A stretch of 64,000 nucleotides of DNA, from positions 1 through 64,000 of the forward strand of contig NZ_FRAR01000019.1 of NCBI RefSeq assembly GCF_900142375.1, read 5' to 3'. Within the stretch, counting starts at the first letter, position 1. Every line of letters begins with the position of its first letter. This document shows positions 43,801-53,034 of the stretch, piece after piece. A program made the translations under genes and the position numbers. The DNA comes from Desulforamulus aeronauticus DSM 10349 (GTDB lineage Bacteria > Bacillota > Desulfotomaculia > Desulfotomaculales > Desulfotomaculaceae). Below the pieces are notes generated by a model. The model made no database searches. It saw nothing but the letters and a program-made list of their open reading frames with translations, and was not told where the DNA came from.

Positions 43801-44022
43801 TTATTTCCCTATTATGGTTATCACCAAACGACCGTTTTCAATATCTTTAGCAACAATATCAAACATACGGCCTGATTTGGCAAAGAAACCTCGAAATCGG
43901 GTGGCAGTCGGTACACGACCAGGAATCCCCCTGGCAGCAGTGATGATGTCATTAGCATTAATCTTGTCCTGACGCAGATCCTTTAACCTTTTACGAGCAT
44001 GCTCTGTAATAATGATCCGCAT
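43801..44022 (-). CDS. Unknown 73-residue basic protein (DUF4258-like)
   Basis: The protein reads MRIIITEHARKRLKDLRQDK, continues NANDIITAARGIPGRVPTAT, RFRGFFAKSGRMFDIVAKDI and ends LVITIIGK. The opening T-E-H-A-R-K-R and the closing beta strand resemble DUF4258 and RelE/BrnT-like small proteins. It lies 12 bases after the next upstream gene (44035-44265) and likely shares its transcript. I do not assert a toxin role; no clear antitoxin is seen. Confidence 0.6.
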   Translation of the reverse strand: MRIIITEHARKRLKDLRQDKINANDIITAARGIPGRVPTATRFRGFFAKSGRMFDIVAKDIENGRLVITIIGK

Positions 44023-44034
44023 ACTGCACCCTGG

Positions 44035-44265
44035 CTAACAACTATGAAAGCGATAGGTCTGTCCATTATCCTCTTCTTGTGCCAAAAAGGCATAGAGAGC
44101 ATCTTGGAAAGCAGTAATTCTTACATTGTCCATATTGGATTGAACATAAAGGGATTCCAACTCCCGTTTAAGGTGTTGAAAATCCTCACTGAGGCAAATC
44201 AAGGCAATATGGTTAAGCCAGCGTTTAACCTCCTCTTCAGGAGTATCAAATCTTGGATACCCCAC
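44035..44265 (-). CDS. Unknown 76-residue helical protein
   Basis: The product (GYPRFDTPEEEVKRWLNHIA, ICLSEDFQHLKRELESLYVQ, ending YRFHSC) is mostly helical. I do not recognise it. The start is GTG 44265, 9 bases after AAGGAG; the longer frame upstream to 44349 has no ribosome-binding site. It and the following 73-residue gene form a small pair between ribF and rpsO, which are direct neighbours in Bacillus. Confidence 0.6.
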   Translation of the reverse strand: MGYPRFDTPEEEVKRWLNHIALICLSEDFQHLKRELESLYVQSNMDNVRITAFQDALYAFLAQEEDNGQTYRFHSC

Positions 44266-44386
44266 GGACAACGTCTCCTTTCTTTGTGGTCTTGGGACGT
44301 ATGCCGGATTTATTGTAGCATAACTAGTACAAGAAGTAAATGTAGACATTATAAATATATTAAGGGCATCCGCTATTTATTCGATT

Positions 44387-45319
44387 TTACTCCAGGTGGT
44401 CAAATCTGGCACTTTGTACATCCAAATGTATTTGATTTACCAATTCGGTAATAGAAGAAAATTTTCTTTCATCTCGTAATCTGCGCAGATAATTTATTTT
44501 AATTTTTTTTCCATAAATATCCCCGCAAAAGTCCAACAGATGCACTTCTATGTTGGCCTGCAGGTTATTATGATGAAAGGTAGGCTTCGTTCCTACATTA
44601 GCCACACCTAAGAAGGTTTCTCCATCTAGGTCTACTTGAACTCTATAAACTCCCTTGGCCGGAACCATCATGCCCTCCGGACAGTCTATATTAGCTGTGG
44701 GAAAACCTAAGGTATTTCCTCGACGGTCCCCCATGACAACGATTCCTTCGGTAAAAGGATAATAGCCCAACAATTTTTGGGCTGTACTCACATTCCCTTC
44801 AGCCAATTGATGCCGAATTAATGTACTGCTCACCACTTGATTGCCTAGCTTCACAGGTGGTATTACGTGTAAGGCATAGTCATACTCAGCAGCATATTTC
44901 CACAGTGTCTCCGGGGTACCTTGGCCTTTATGCCCAAATGTATAATTATAACCAACCACAATTCCCTTTACGTTTAATTGCTCTACCAGTATTTTTTTAA
45001 TAAATTCTTCTGGACTTAATCTAGCAAATTCCCGTGTAAAGGGTAATAAGAGCAATACATCTACTCCCGATTTTGCCATCTTATGCCTTTTAGCATCTCG
45101 GTCTAAGAGCATAGGAGGAGCAAGCTCTGGTTTTAATATCATCATTGGATGTGGGTCAAAGGTTAAAACCGCAGCTGTCCCGTTCGACCTGCGGGCAATT
45201 TCCACCGCCTCCCCTATCAGCCTCTGGTGACCTAGATGAATACCATCAAAATTTCCCAGAGCTAAGGTGATATCAGCATATCTGTCTTTTAGCCCCGACA
45301 GATTTTCATATACTCGCAA
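44387..45319 (-). CDS. ribF: Bifunctional riboflavin kinase/FAD synthetase
   Basis: RibF turns riboflavin to FMN and then FAD. The 310-residue protein has the nucleotidyltransferase domain (LALGNFDGIHLGHQRLI, VVGYNYTFGHKGQG) and the C-terminal kinase domain (GRGTEGI-like YYPFTEGIVVMGDRRG, GFPTANI, GVANVGTKPTF). The TTG at 45319 follows GGGGGG. Same position as ribC in Bacillus, after truB (82 bases apart). Confidence 0.96.
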   Translation of the reverse strand: MRVYENLSGLKDRYADITLALGNFDGIHLGHQRLIGEAVEIARRSNGTAAVLTFDPHPMMILKPELAPPMLLDRDAKRHKMAKSGVDVLLLLPFTREFARLSPEEFIKKILVEQLNVKGIVVGYNYTFGHKGQGTPETLWKYAAEYDYALHVIPPVKLGNQVVSSTLIRHQLAEGNVSTAQKLLGYYPFTEGIVVMGDRRGNTLGFPTANIDCPEGMMVPAKGVYRVQVDLDGETFLGVANVGTKPTFHHNNLQANIEVHLLDFCGDIYGKKIKINYLRRLRDERKFSSITELVNQIHLDVQSARFDHLE

Positions 45320-45401
45320 TTAAAATTACCCCCCTGCCAGAGAACATCCGCCTTTTATTCTATCATACACTTTTAATGAATTGTTTAAAATTTCTTTGTC
45401 T

Positions 45402-46334
45402 TTAGGCCGGAAACACTACTTTAGGTTTAAAGATCATCCTTACCGATTCTTCGTAATTCTCCTGTTTGGCTATAAAAATTCCTAGCAACTGATTGTTGCA
45501 TTGAATCCGTACCAAATCCTCTGGAAATATCTTCGTTGACACTTCCCGAACACCGGAAGGGTACAGGATACCTCCAGAGGATATTGATTTTAGCGCAGAA
45601 GAATGGATTTCTACCATGGGTAAATGCGTCACCGCCTGAACCATCGGGATAACTACTTGGCCTATTTGGTGATTCGTTATCAACTCAGCCAGTTTCTCCA
45701 GCGTAATAGCCCGTTCCAAAGTAAAACTTCCTACACAGGTGCGTAACAAAAAAGACATATAAGCGCCACACCCCAATGCCTTACCTATATCCGAGCACAG
45801 GGTACGCACATATGTCCCCTTTGAGCAGGTTACATCAAACAATACTCTTGGATAAGGTGTTGACCAGTCCCAACTGTTTATCACTTTTAAATCAAAAATA
45901 GTTATTTGACGACTCGGAACATCTACAACCTTGCCCGCTCTCTCCAATTCGTACAATTTTTTGCCGCCCACCTTAATGGCTGAAGACATCGGCGGAGTTT
46001 GCCTAATCTCGCCCCGGAAGGAACGAAAAACCTCTTGGAACTGTTCCAAGGTAACAGAAGATGCACCTACTTGTTCAAGAATATCACCAAAGCTATCCTG
46101 AGAGCTAGTAGCCATCCCCAAGGTTAGCTCGGCTCGGTAGGTTTTATTCCCTTCCGTCACAAAGCTTGCCAATTTAGTCGCTTTTCCCAGACAGATGGGC
46201 AGTACACCGGCAGCTCCAGGATCGAGGGTACCGGTGTGTCCACATTTCTTAACACCGCTTAACCGCTTTACATAGGAAACGACGTCATGGGATGTCATGC
46301 CGGGGGGTTTTAAGATCGTAATAATACCGTCCAA
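45402..46334 (-). CDS. truB: tRNA pseudouridine-55 synthase
   Basis: TruB makes pseudouridine at position 55 of the tRNA T arm. The 310-residue protein starts MDGIITILKPPGMTSHDVV, has the catalytic motif KKCGHTGTLDPGAAGVLPICLG with the aspartate, and RSFRGEIRQTPPMSSAIK, and a C-terminal PUA-like segment (LVRIQCNNQLLGIF). TTG start 46334 follows AGGGGG. It begins 1 base after nrnA. Confidence 0.96.
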   Translation of the reverse strand: MDGIITILKPPGMTSHDVVSYVKRLSGVKKCGHTGTLDPGAAGVLPICLGKATKLASFVTEGNKTYRAELTLGMATSSQDSFGDILEQVGASSVTLEQFQEVFRSFRGEIRQTPPMSSAIKVGGKKLYELERAGKVVDVPSRQITIFDLKVINSWDWSTPYPRVLFDVTCSKGTYVRTLCSDIGKALGCGAYMSFLLRTCVGSFTLERAITLEKLAELITNHQIGQVVIPMVQAVTHLPMVEIHSSALKSISSGGILYPSGVREVSTKIFPEDLVRIQCNNQLLGIFIAKQENYEESVRMIFKPKVVFPA

Positions 46335-46335
46335 A

Positions 46336-47307
46336 TTAACACCCCCTAAAAAGGCCTTGGGCCTCTTTAACCACTCTATCCTTTACCTCTGACAGCGTAC
46401 CCTCCACAGTACAACCCGAAGCCCTTACATGGCCCCCACCGCCAAATTTTTTGGCGAAAAGGTTGACATCAATATAATATTTTGAGCGAAAGCTTATCTT
46501 AATCCGTTGCTCATCTAGCTCGCGGAAGAACATAGCAACTTCCACATTTTGAATATTGCGGGCATAGTTGATCATACCTTCAATCTGCTGGTCATTAGCA
46601 CCAACACTTTCCTGCGTTTGTCGGGAAAGGCTGATAGTGGCTAGCTGACCATTCTCACTGACTTCTAAAGTGCTCAATACGGCTTCCAATAAACGAATTT
46701 GAGATATCGGCTGCTCACTAAAAATCAAATTAGATAACCGGGCCACAGGAATGTCATATTCCAGCAGCCTAGCGACTCTCCGATGAGTTTCTGAGGTAGT
46801 ATTTTCGTAACGGAAAGATCCGGTATCGGTAACAATGGCTGTGTAAAGATTGATAGCCAAATCAGTATTTAATGGAATCCCCAAGGCTTCCAGCAAATCC
46901 ATAATAATCTCACCGGTGGCCGCAGCAGATGACCGCACATAATTAAAATCTCCAAAGGGTTGGTCATTCACATGGTGGTCAAGCACCACGGTGGTTAAAC
47001 CGCTTTCATATAAAGGCAACAGAGCCGAACCTAAACGATCCGGCACTGAGCAGTCTACCACAATAAGCAAGTCAAAAGCCTCCGGGGATACTTCACCAAC
47101 AATCATTTCGTTAATGCCAGGGAGAAAACTATAAAGCTCCGGTAGTGGGTCAGAGCTAGCCATGGTAACCTGTTTACCTAACAGGTGTAAACCCAGGCCC
47201 AAAGCCAGCACTGAACCCAGGCTATCCCCGTCGGGCATAACGTGTCCACAAATGATAGGACGCTGACACCTTTTAATACTTTCAGCTACTACACTTAGAT
47301 CGTTCAT
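46336..47307 (-). CDS. nrnA: DHH-family oligoribonuclease/pAp phosphatase
   Basis: NrnA degrades 2- to 5-base RNA oligomers and removes the 3'-phosphate from pAp. The protein shows HVMPDGDSLGS (first metal aspartates), LLIVVDCS, VVLDHHVND (DHH) and the DHHA1 block KKFGGGGHVRASGC. I use the ATG at 47307, which overlaps the rbfA stop (TGATG); a TTG at 47310 is the alternative and fits AGGAGG spacing better. Located between rbfA and truB, as in many Clostridia; in Bacillus that place has only ylxP/rbfA-truB. Confidence 0.94.
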   Translation of the reverse strand: MNDLSVVAESIKRCQRPIICGHVMPDGDSLGSVLALGLGLHLLGKQVTMASSDPLPELYSFLPGINEMIVGEVSPEAFDLLIVVDCSVPDRLGSALLPLYESGLTTVVLDHHVNDQPFGDFNYVRSSAAATGEIIMDLLEALGIPLNTDLAINLYTAIVTDTGSFRYENTTSETHRRVARLLEYDIPVARLSNLIFSEQPISQIRLLEAVLSTLEVSENGQLATISLSRQTQESVGANDQQIEGMINYARNIQNVEVAMFFRELDEQRIKISFRSKYYIDVNLFAKKFGGGGHVRASGCTVEGTLSEVKDRVVKEAQGLFRGC

Positions 47308-47663
47308 CAAGGAGATTTATCCTCCTGGTCGTTGATCTCATGCAACAGTTCCATGATTCGACTACCGTGATCTAAGGATACATCCAGTTTAAAAATCAAC
47401 TCTGGAGCATGGCGAACCTTGATTCTGCGTCCAATTTCTGAACGCATATATCCAGCAGCCTTCTGAAGAACCTCTAGGGTTTCCTTTCGCTGCTCTTCTT
47501 TTCCCATGACACTGACAAATACCTTGGCATAGGATAAGTCTCTGGTCACTTCTACTCCGGTAATGGTAACAAACCCCACTCGGGGATCTTTTATCTCGTT
47601 TCTTAGCAAGTCGGCAATTTCTTTTTTAATTGCTTCCGCCATACGTTCCGGTCGGTGTGACAT
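47307..47663 (-). CDS. rbfA: Ribosome-binding factor A
   Basis: RbfA binds the immature 30S subunit and helps 16S 5'-end maturation, notably in the cold. The 118-residue protein (MSHRPERMAEAIKKEIADLL) has the KH-type DPRVGFVTITGVEVTRDLSYAKVFVS and HAPELIFKLDVSLDHGSRI. ATG 47663 follows AGGAGG; residues before it (to 47672) are in the leader. It starts 26 bases after infB. Confidence 0.96.
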   Translation of the reverse strand: MSHRPERMAEAIKKEIADLLRNEIKDPRVGFVTITGVEVTRDLSYAKVFVSVMGKEEQRKETLEVLQKAAGYMRSEIGRRIKVRHAPELIFKLDVSLDHGSRIMELLHEINDQEDKSP

Positions 47664-47689
47664 ACTACACACCTCCTAAAAGGGTTATA

Positions 47690-50533
47690 TTATTTAAGCT
47701 CCCTCTTAATGGTCTCAACGATGTAGGCTTCAATAATATCGCCTTCCTGAACATCGTTGTACCGTTCAAGGGTGATCCCACATTCGTAACCTTGGGCTAC
47801 TTCCTTGGCATCATCTTTGAAACGTTTTAAGGAATCCAGTTTACCCTCATGGACTACAATGCCGTCACGGATCACTCTGATACCAGCGTCTCTGGTAATT
47901 TTACCTTCGGTGATGTAACCACCGGCAATGGTTCCAATCTTGGATGCCTTAAAGGTTTTACGAACCTCTACATGGCCAATGATAACTTCCTTAAATTCAG
48001 GATCCAACAGGCCACTCATGGCTTTCTTAACATCATCTATCACTTCATAGATAACGCGGTAAAGATTAATATCAATATTCTCAGTCTCTGCTATCTTACG
48101 GGCATTATTATCGGGTCTGACGTTAAAGCCAATAACGATGGCATTGGAAGCGGAAGCCAGCATAACATCTGTTTCATTGATAGCACCAACCCCGCTGTGA
48201 ATCATGTTTACTTTCACTTCATCATTAGACAGTTTTTCCAGCGCCTGGCCTAAAGCTTCGATAGAACCCTGTACGTCTGCCTTAACAATGATAGGTAGTT
48301 CTTTAATCTGTCCCTCTTGGATGTGTTTAAATAAATCATCCAGTGAAATCTTGTTATTGGACTTAAGAGCCTCTTCCTTTTTCCGCTGCTGTCTTTTTTC
48401 TGCTACATCTCTAGCCAGTTTTTCATCCTCAACGGCAACCAGAATATCTCCAGCCTCCGGTACATCGGAGAGTCCAAGGATTTCAACCGGTGTACACGGC
48501 AACGCCTTTTTCACACGGCGGCCTTTGTCATCAATCATGGCTCTAACCCGGCCCATGACGTGACCCACTACAATAGTATCTCCTATATGAAGAGTTCCAT
48601 TCTGTACTAAAACGGTGGCCACGGGACCTCTTCCCTTATCCAATTCTGCCTCTACCACAGTACCTCTGGCAGGGCGGTCAGGATTAGCCTTTAATTCATG
48701 AACCTCTGCCACTAAGAGAATCATTTCCAACAGGTTCTCTAAACCAATCCGTGCTTTGGCAGAGACCGGTACAGCAATAACATCGCCGCCCCAATCTTCT
48801 ACCACTAATTCATGTTGGGTAAGCTCCTGTTTCACTTTATCCGGGTTAGCGGCAGGTTTATCCATTTTGTTAATGGCTACGATAATGGGCACATTAGCTG
48901 CTTTAGCGTGGTTAATAGCCTCCACAGTCTGAGGCATGACGCCGTCATCTGCAGCAACCACCAAGATGGCAATATCGGTGATCTGCGCTCCACGGGCCCG
49001 CATAGCAGTAAAAGCTGCGTGACCTGGGGTATCCACAAAGGTAATTTTCTTTCCATTGTGTTCTATCTGATAGGCACCAATGTGTTGGGTAATACCTCCA
49101 GCCTCACCGGCTGTAACATTGGCTTCCCGAATGGCATCCAACAAAGAGGTCTTCCCGTGATCCACGTGACCCATAATGGTTACTACCGGTGGACGAGTGA
49201 TCATTTGATCAAGGTCATCTTCCGGTTCAGCCATGATAATGGCTTCTTTATCTACAGCTACTTTTAGCTCTGTTTCTATGCCAAATTCACCGGCGATTAA
49301 AGTAGCGGTATCATAATCAACTTCTTGGTTGATGGTAGCAAGAGTACCCAGACCCAAAAGCTTTTTAATAACTTCGGCTGCAGTTTTCTTTAATTTTTCG
49401 GCCAATTCTTGAACGGTAACAGTTTCCCCAATAGGTACCGGTCTTTTATCCATGACCACCGGAGCTGGTGCCGGTGGTTCCGGTCTTCTCCGGTTCTTTG
49501 GCTGCCGATGTTTATTGAACTTAGTTTTTTCAGTTTGACCGTCTGCCCATTTACCATCTTTTTCGTAACTCTTACGACGATCGCCCTTGGTTTTATCCGG
49601 AGCCTTGGTTGGTTTGGGTTGGGCAACCTGTTCCGGTGGCTTCGGAATTACAGGTGCAGAACCCCTGGGGCCACCGGGACCGCGACCACCTTGTGGCGGT
49701 CTGCCTTGGCCGCCCTGACCTCCATAAGGAGGTCTGCCTTGACCACCTTGGCCGCCTTGACCTCCATAAGGGGGTCTGCCTTGGCCACCTTGGCCGCCCT
49801 GACCTCCATAAGGAGGTCTGCCTTGACCACCTTGGCCGCCTTGACCACCATAAGGAGGTCTGCCCTGGCCACCTTGGCCGCCCTGACCACCGTAAGGAGG
49901 TCTGCCTTGACCACCTTGGCCGCCCTGACCACCATAAGGAGGTCTGCCTTGACCACCTTGGCCGCCCTGACCGCCATAAGGAGGTCTACCTTGACCACCT
50001 TGGCCGCCTTGACGATCTCCGTAAGGAGGTCTGCCTTGATTATTGTTTCTGGGAGGACGGTTTCCTCCTCCCTGCCTGTTTTGAACATTGGTAGGTTGTT
50101 CTGCTGCTTCATTATTTATGGGAGTAGCAGTCTCTTTATTTATAGGAGCCGGCTTAGAGCCTCTGGCTTCCTGGGGAAATCGCTGGGGTGGTTTGGCTTT
50201 ATCTTCATATCTCCTATCAGGGGGACGATTCGGAACTCTGTCTACCAAGCCTGGACCCTTTGTGCTATCGGGCCTAAAAAACTGATCTTTTTCTTTTTTG
50301 CCTTCCATTACTTGCCCCCTACCTCGCTCATTCGGTTTGTCTACTTCTACCGGTTCAACTGCCGGCTGACTTATCTTTTTTCCGTATGTCTTCTGTATGT
50401 TTTGGACATCCTTATCTTCTAGAGCACTCATATGTGACTTAACGGTGATACCCATTTCAGTAAGTTTGTTAATAAGTTCCTTATTATCTATGTTAAGCTC
50501 TTTAGCCAACTCATGGACTCGTTTTTTTGCCAT
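47690..50533 (-). CDS. infB: Translation initiation factor IF-2 with glycine-rich repeat tract
   Basis: IF-2 positions initiator tRNA on the 30S subunit in a GTP-dependent way. The 947-residue protein has the IF2-N domain ([20 protein letters not shown]), a long low-complexity region with eight RPPYG units (nucleotides 49690-50036), a second IF2-N-type domain ([20 protein letters not shown]), the G domain with [17 protein letters not shown] and NKMDKP, and the C-terminal beta-barrel domains. ATG 50533 has GGAGG at a good distance. The repeat tract makes it longer than usual. Its gene is followed by rbfA. Confidence 0.96.
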   Translation of the reverse strand: MAKKRVHELAKELNIDNKELINKLTEMGITVKSHMSALEDKDVQNIQKTYGKKISQPAVEPVEVDKPNERGRGQVMEGKKEKDQFFRPDSTKGPGLVDRVPNRPPDRRYEDKAKPPQRFPQEARGSKPAPINKETATPINNEAAEQPTNVQNRQGGGNRPPRNNNQGRPPYGDRQGGQGGQGRPPYGGQGGQGGQGRPPYGGQGGQGGQGRPPYGGQGGQGGQGRPPYGGQGGQGGQGRPPYGGQGGQGGQGRPPYGGQGGQGGQGRPPYGGQGGQGRPPQGGRGPGGPRGSAPVIPKPPEQVAQPKPTKAPDKTKGDRRKSYEKDGKWADGQTEKTKFNKHRQPKNRRRPEPPAPAPVVMDKRPVPIGETVTVQELAEKLKKTAAEVIKKLLGLGTLATINQEVDYDTATLIAGEFGIETELKVAVDKEAIIMAEPEDDLDQMITRPPVVTIMGHVDHGKTSLLDAIREANVTAGEAGGITQHIGAYQIEHNGKKITFVDTPGHAAFTAMRARGAQITDIAILVVAADDGVMPQTVEAINHAKAANVPIIVAINKMDKPAANPDKVKQELTQHELVVEDWGGDVIAVPVSAKARIGLENLLEMILLVAEVHELKANPDRPARGTVVEAELDKGRGPVATVLVQNGTLHIGDTIVVGHVMGRVRAMIDDKGRRVKKALPCTPVEILGLSDVPEAGDILVAVEDEKLARDVAEKRQQRKKEEALKSNNKISLDDLFKHIQEGQIKELPIIVKADVQGSIEALGQALEKLSNDEVKVNMIHSGVGAINETDVMLASASNAIVIGFNVRPDNNARKIAETENIDINLYRVIYEVIDDVKKAMSGLLDPEFKEVIIGHVEVRKTFKASKIGTIAGGYITEGKITRDAGIRVIRDGIVVHEGKLDSLKRFKDDAKEVAQGYECGITLERYNDVQEGDIIEAYIVETIKRELK
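49690..50036. repeat. 42-bp tandem repeat inside infB
   Basis: Eight RPPYG-containing units in tandem, mostly 14 residues (GRPPYGG followed by QGGQGGQ), i.e. 42 bases. Copies differ at several silent third positions, so the array has existed for some time and is not a recent duplication. One unit at the right end reads RPPYGDRQ and the left end is a shorter unit. Confidence 0.92.
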
Positions 50534-50571
50534 ATGTTCACCTCCATAAAATCAGAAACCACCGTCAAAAA

Positions 50572-50883
50572 CTACATCTCCCCCTTCTCCAGCAAGCCTG
50601 CAATACCCCGGGCAAAGTTATCATCCAATATTGCCACTGATGCACGGGGGGATTTACCCATAGCCTGACCCAATTCTTCCTTGGTAAAGACCAGTGAAAC
50701 TGGAACACTTCTTAACTCCGCTGCACGAAGATAATCTTTTTTAATTCTTTCCGAAGTATTCATGGCTATCAGGAGCAATTTAACTTTACCCCGACTCATA
50801 TTTTCTCGAACCGCAAAATCTCCGGAAACCAGTTTACCTGCTCGTTGACATAAACCTAACAGATGAAAAAACGATCTTTGCAC
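50572..50883 (-). CDS. ylxQ: L7Ae-family RNA-binding protein YlxQ
   Basis: A 103-residue protein of the L7Ae/L30e RNA-binding fold (FFHLLGLCQRAGKLVSGDFA, VKLLLIAMNTSERIKKDYL, ELGQAMGKSPRASVAILD). Such proteins bind kink-turn RNA. It lies between ylxR and infB as in Bacillus. The start is GTG 50883, 1 base after the ylxR stop; the ribosome-binding site is weak, so it likely depends on translation of ylxR. Confidence 0.93.
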   Translation of the reverse strand: MQRSFFHLLGLCQRAGKLVSGDFAVRENMSRGKVKLLLIAMNTSERIKKDYLRAAELRSVPVSLVFTKEELGQAMGKSPRASVAILDDNFARGIAGLLEKGEM

Positions 50884-50884
50884 C

Positions 50885-51151
50885 CTATTTCACCATTCCC
50901 TGCTTCAAGGTATCTACTAACTCCGGTGAAACCTTGCATTCCAATGACCGCTCTAATCTTTTGCCTTTTATTGCCTTTTGCAGACACTCGGCGTCAGGAC
51001 AAATATACGCCCCCCTGCCGGACTTTTTACCAGTAGGGTCAATTTCAACGGTATCTTCGGGGGTCCGTACCACTCTTGTCAGTTCACGCTTTGGTTTCAT
51101 TTCCTGACATCCGATACACATCCTGAGCGGAACCTTTTTGACTTTGGGCAT
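50885..51151 (-). CDS. ylxR: YlxR/RnpM-type RNA-binding protein
   Basis: This 88-residue protein (VPLRMCIGCQEMKPKRELTR, then GRGAYICPDAECLQKAIKGK) is the YlxR family; the Bacillus member, RnpM, modulates RNase P. Two CxxC-like cysteines at 12 and 15 and two in YICPDAEC are kept. It starts 14 bases after nusA, within the rimP-nusA-infB operon. Confidence 0.93.
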   Translation of the reverse strand: MPKVKKVPLRMCIGCQEMKPKRELTRVVRTPEDTVEIDPTGKKSGRGAYICPDAECLQKAIKGKRLERSLECKVSPELVDTLKQGMVK

Positions 51152-51165
51152 GGCTCTCCTCCCCC

Positions 51166-52314
51166 TTACTTCTTATCCTCATCTAAGGATAAATCCTCGG
51201 CCGTGATTTGATTTAGCTCCTCTTCATAGGAATACTCTTCAAGATCTGCCTGGCCTTCCTCAGTGTATTCTGGATACAAATCAGCCATCTGCGACTCACT
51301 CTTAATGTCAATTTTCCAGCCGGTTAATTTGGCAGCTAAGCGGGCATTTTGACCCTCTTTGCCAATGGCCAAAGACAACTGATAATCCGGTACAATAACT
51401 CTGGCCACCTTCTCATCTTCCCAAACCTCCACAGCCACAACCTTGGCCGGACTTAAGGATGACGCCACATATTTTGAAGGGTCTTGATTCCATTTGACAA
51501 TATCTATTTTTTCACCGTTTAATTCAGTAACAATATTTTGTACCCGCATACCTTTAGGTCCCACACAGGCACCGACCGGATCTACGTTTTCATCCTTAGA
51601 ATAAACAGCAATTTTGGAACGGTAACCGGCCTCTCGGGCAATGGATTTAAGCTCAACCACGCCCTCCTGTAATTCGGGTACCTCCATCTCAAATAGACGT
51701 TTCAATAAACCGGGATGTGTACGGGAGACCAGAATCTGGGGACCCTTAGTTGTTTTCTTTACCTCAACAATGTAGGTCTTAAGACGCTCACCATGGCGAT
51801 AACTTTCACTGGGCATTTGTTCAGAGGGTGTTAGAATAGCCTCGGTTTTGCCAAGTTCGATAAAGACATTTTTATTTTCTACACGCTGAACAATACCGGT
51901 TAAAATATCTCCTTCCCGGTTGGCAAATTCCTCAAAGATAATATTGCGTTCCGCTTCGCGAATACGTTGTACTACCACTTGTTTGGCCGTTTGGGCTGCA
52001 ATACGTCCGAAATTACGTGGTGTTACTTCATCCTCCACAATATCTTCTAGATTAAAACGAGGATCAATTTTTTGTGCATCGGCCAAAGAAATTTCTATCC
52101 TATCATCTTCTACCTCTGCTACCACCGTGCGCTGAGAATACACTTTATAGTCGCCGGTTTCCCTATCAATATGCACTCGGGCATTTTGCAGTGAGCCAAA
52201 ATTTCGTTTATAGGCAGACAGCAGTGCTGCCTCAATAGCTTCCAACAATACGTCAACCGCTATTCCTTTTTCTTTCTCCAAGTCCCTTAAGGCTTCTAGA
52301 AACTCAGTATTCAC
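51166..52314 (-). CDS. nusA: Transcription termination/antitermination factor NusA
   Basis: NusA binds RNA polymerase and controls pausing, termination and antitermination. The 382-residue protein has the N-terminal polymerase-binding domain (ALRDLEKEKGIAVDVLLEAIE), an S1 domain (GDILTGIVQRVENKNVFIELG), two KH domains (CVGPKGMRVQNIVTELNGEK; LSLAIGKEGQNARLAAKLTG) and an acidic tail. It lacks the extra C-terminal repeats of proteobacterial NusA, as usual for Firmicutes. GTG 52314 is 6 bases from GGGAGGAG. Confidence 0.97.
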   Translation of the reverse strand: MNTEFLEALRDLEKEKGIAVDVLLEAIEAALLSAYKRNFGSLQNARVHIDRETGDYKVYSQRTVVAEVEDDRIEISLADAQKIDPRFNLEDIVEDEVTPRNFGRIAAQTAKQVVVQRIREAERNIIFEEFANREGDILTGIVQRVENKNVFIELGKTEAILTPSEQMPSESYRHGERLKTYIVEVKKTTKGPQILVSRTHPGLLKRLFEMEVPELQEGVVELKSIAREAGYRSKIAVYSKDENVDPVGACVGPKGMRVQNIVTELNGEKIDIVKWNQDPSKYVASSLSPAKVVAVEVWEDEKVARVIVPDYQLSLAIGKEGQNARLAAKLTGWKIDIKSESQMADLYPEYTEEGQADLEEYSYEEELNQITAEDLSLDEDKK

Positions 52315-52337
52315 TTTTTGCTCCTCCCATGTTTAAA

Positions 52338-52799
52338 TCAAAATTCCACTGCCAGTCGTGAACTCGCCACCTGCTTATGCGGAACCAATACAGACTTACC
52401 CTTTACTTCCACTTGGATACCCTCTTCTGTATAATCCATAAGAGTACCAGTAAAGGATTTGGCCCCATCAACTGGGGCAAAGGTGGTTATATTCACCAAA
52501 TGGCCTTTAAACCTTTGAAAGTCTTCGGGTGTTTTTAAGGGCCTTTCCAGGCCCGGTGAAGAAACCTCTAAAAAATAGGCTTGGGAAATGGGATCCAACT
52601 CGTCCAACAGGGTGTCTATTTTCTCAGACACCGCCTGGCAGTCGTCCAGATCAACCCCCCCAAGCTTATCAATGAAAATCCGTAAATACCAGTTACCGCC
52701 TTCTTTGACATATTCTACATCAACCAATTCTAAATTCTCAGCCTCAACAATTGGCTTAACTGCAACTGCAATGTTTTCCGTAACGTTCTTTTTAGTCAA
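52338..52799 (-). CDS. rimP: Ribosome maturation factor RimP
   Basis: RimP aids 30S subunit assembly. The 153-residue protein contains IVEAENLELVDVEYVKEGGNWYLRIFIDK, LEVSSPGLERPLKTPEDF and a C-terminal SH3-like domain (VLVPHKQVASSRL). The TTG at 52799 follows AAGGAGG; the longer upstream frame (to 52967) runs through the promoter. First gene of the operon, from the promoter at 52909-52937. Confidence 0.95.
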   Translation of the reverse strand: MTKKNVTENIAVAVKPIVEAENLELVDVEYVKEGGNWYLRIFIDKLGGVDLDDCQAVSEKIDTLLDELDPISQAYFLEVSSPGLERPLKTPEDFQRFKGHLVNITTFAPVDGAKSFTGTLMDYTEEGIQVEVKGKSVLVPHKQVASSRLAVEF

Positions 52800-52834
52800 A
52801 GGTATCCTCCTTGCCTTTTTGCTCAAACTAATAG

Positions 52835-52862
52835 GAAAGAGTGGGAAATACCCACTCCTTTC
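52835..52862 (-). promoter_or_regulatory. Stable hairpin in the rimP leader
   Basis: GAAAGGAGTGGG and CCCACTCTTTC pair with one bulged base around a 5-base loop in the transcript between promoter and start codon. No T tract follows, so it is not a simple terminator; it could protect the 5' end of the long operon mRNA or bind a regulator. Confidence 0.5.
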
Positions 52863-52908
52863 ACGGCAAAAAAGTTGAAAAAAGCGCAAAATCACTAAAA
52901 GCATAAAT

Positions 52909-52937
52909 AGTATACCATGTAAACCATTTCTTGACAA
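52909..52937 (-). promoter_or_regulatory. Promoter of the rimP-nusA-infB operon
   Basis: TTGTCA (52937-52932) and TATACT (52914-52909) are exactly 17 bases apart on the minus strand. This should drive rimP, nusA, ylxR, ylxQ, infB and likely rbfA, nrnA, truB and ribF. Confidence 0.8.
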
Positions 52938-53034
52938 GGGTCCCTCATTTGAAGCACCACTTAGCAATATAGTATCACCAGGTAAGTAAAATATACCCTA
53001 AGAAATAAATTTTCCCACCTTTGATTAAGCCAAT

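Noticed and set aside
49648-50112. Alternative minus-strand frame through the same repeat
   Set aside because: Another shadow of the 42-bp repeat; composition is repeats of KVVKADLL with no family resemblance.
49409-50422. Long plus-strand open frame (337 codons) opposite infB
   Set aside because: It is the antisense shadow of the repeat tract: the 42-bp repeat makes all frames open. Low-complexity, no ribosome-binding site, and the minus-strand IF-2 is certain.
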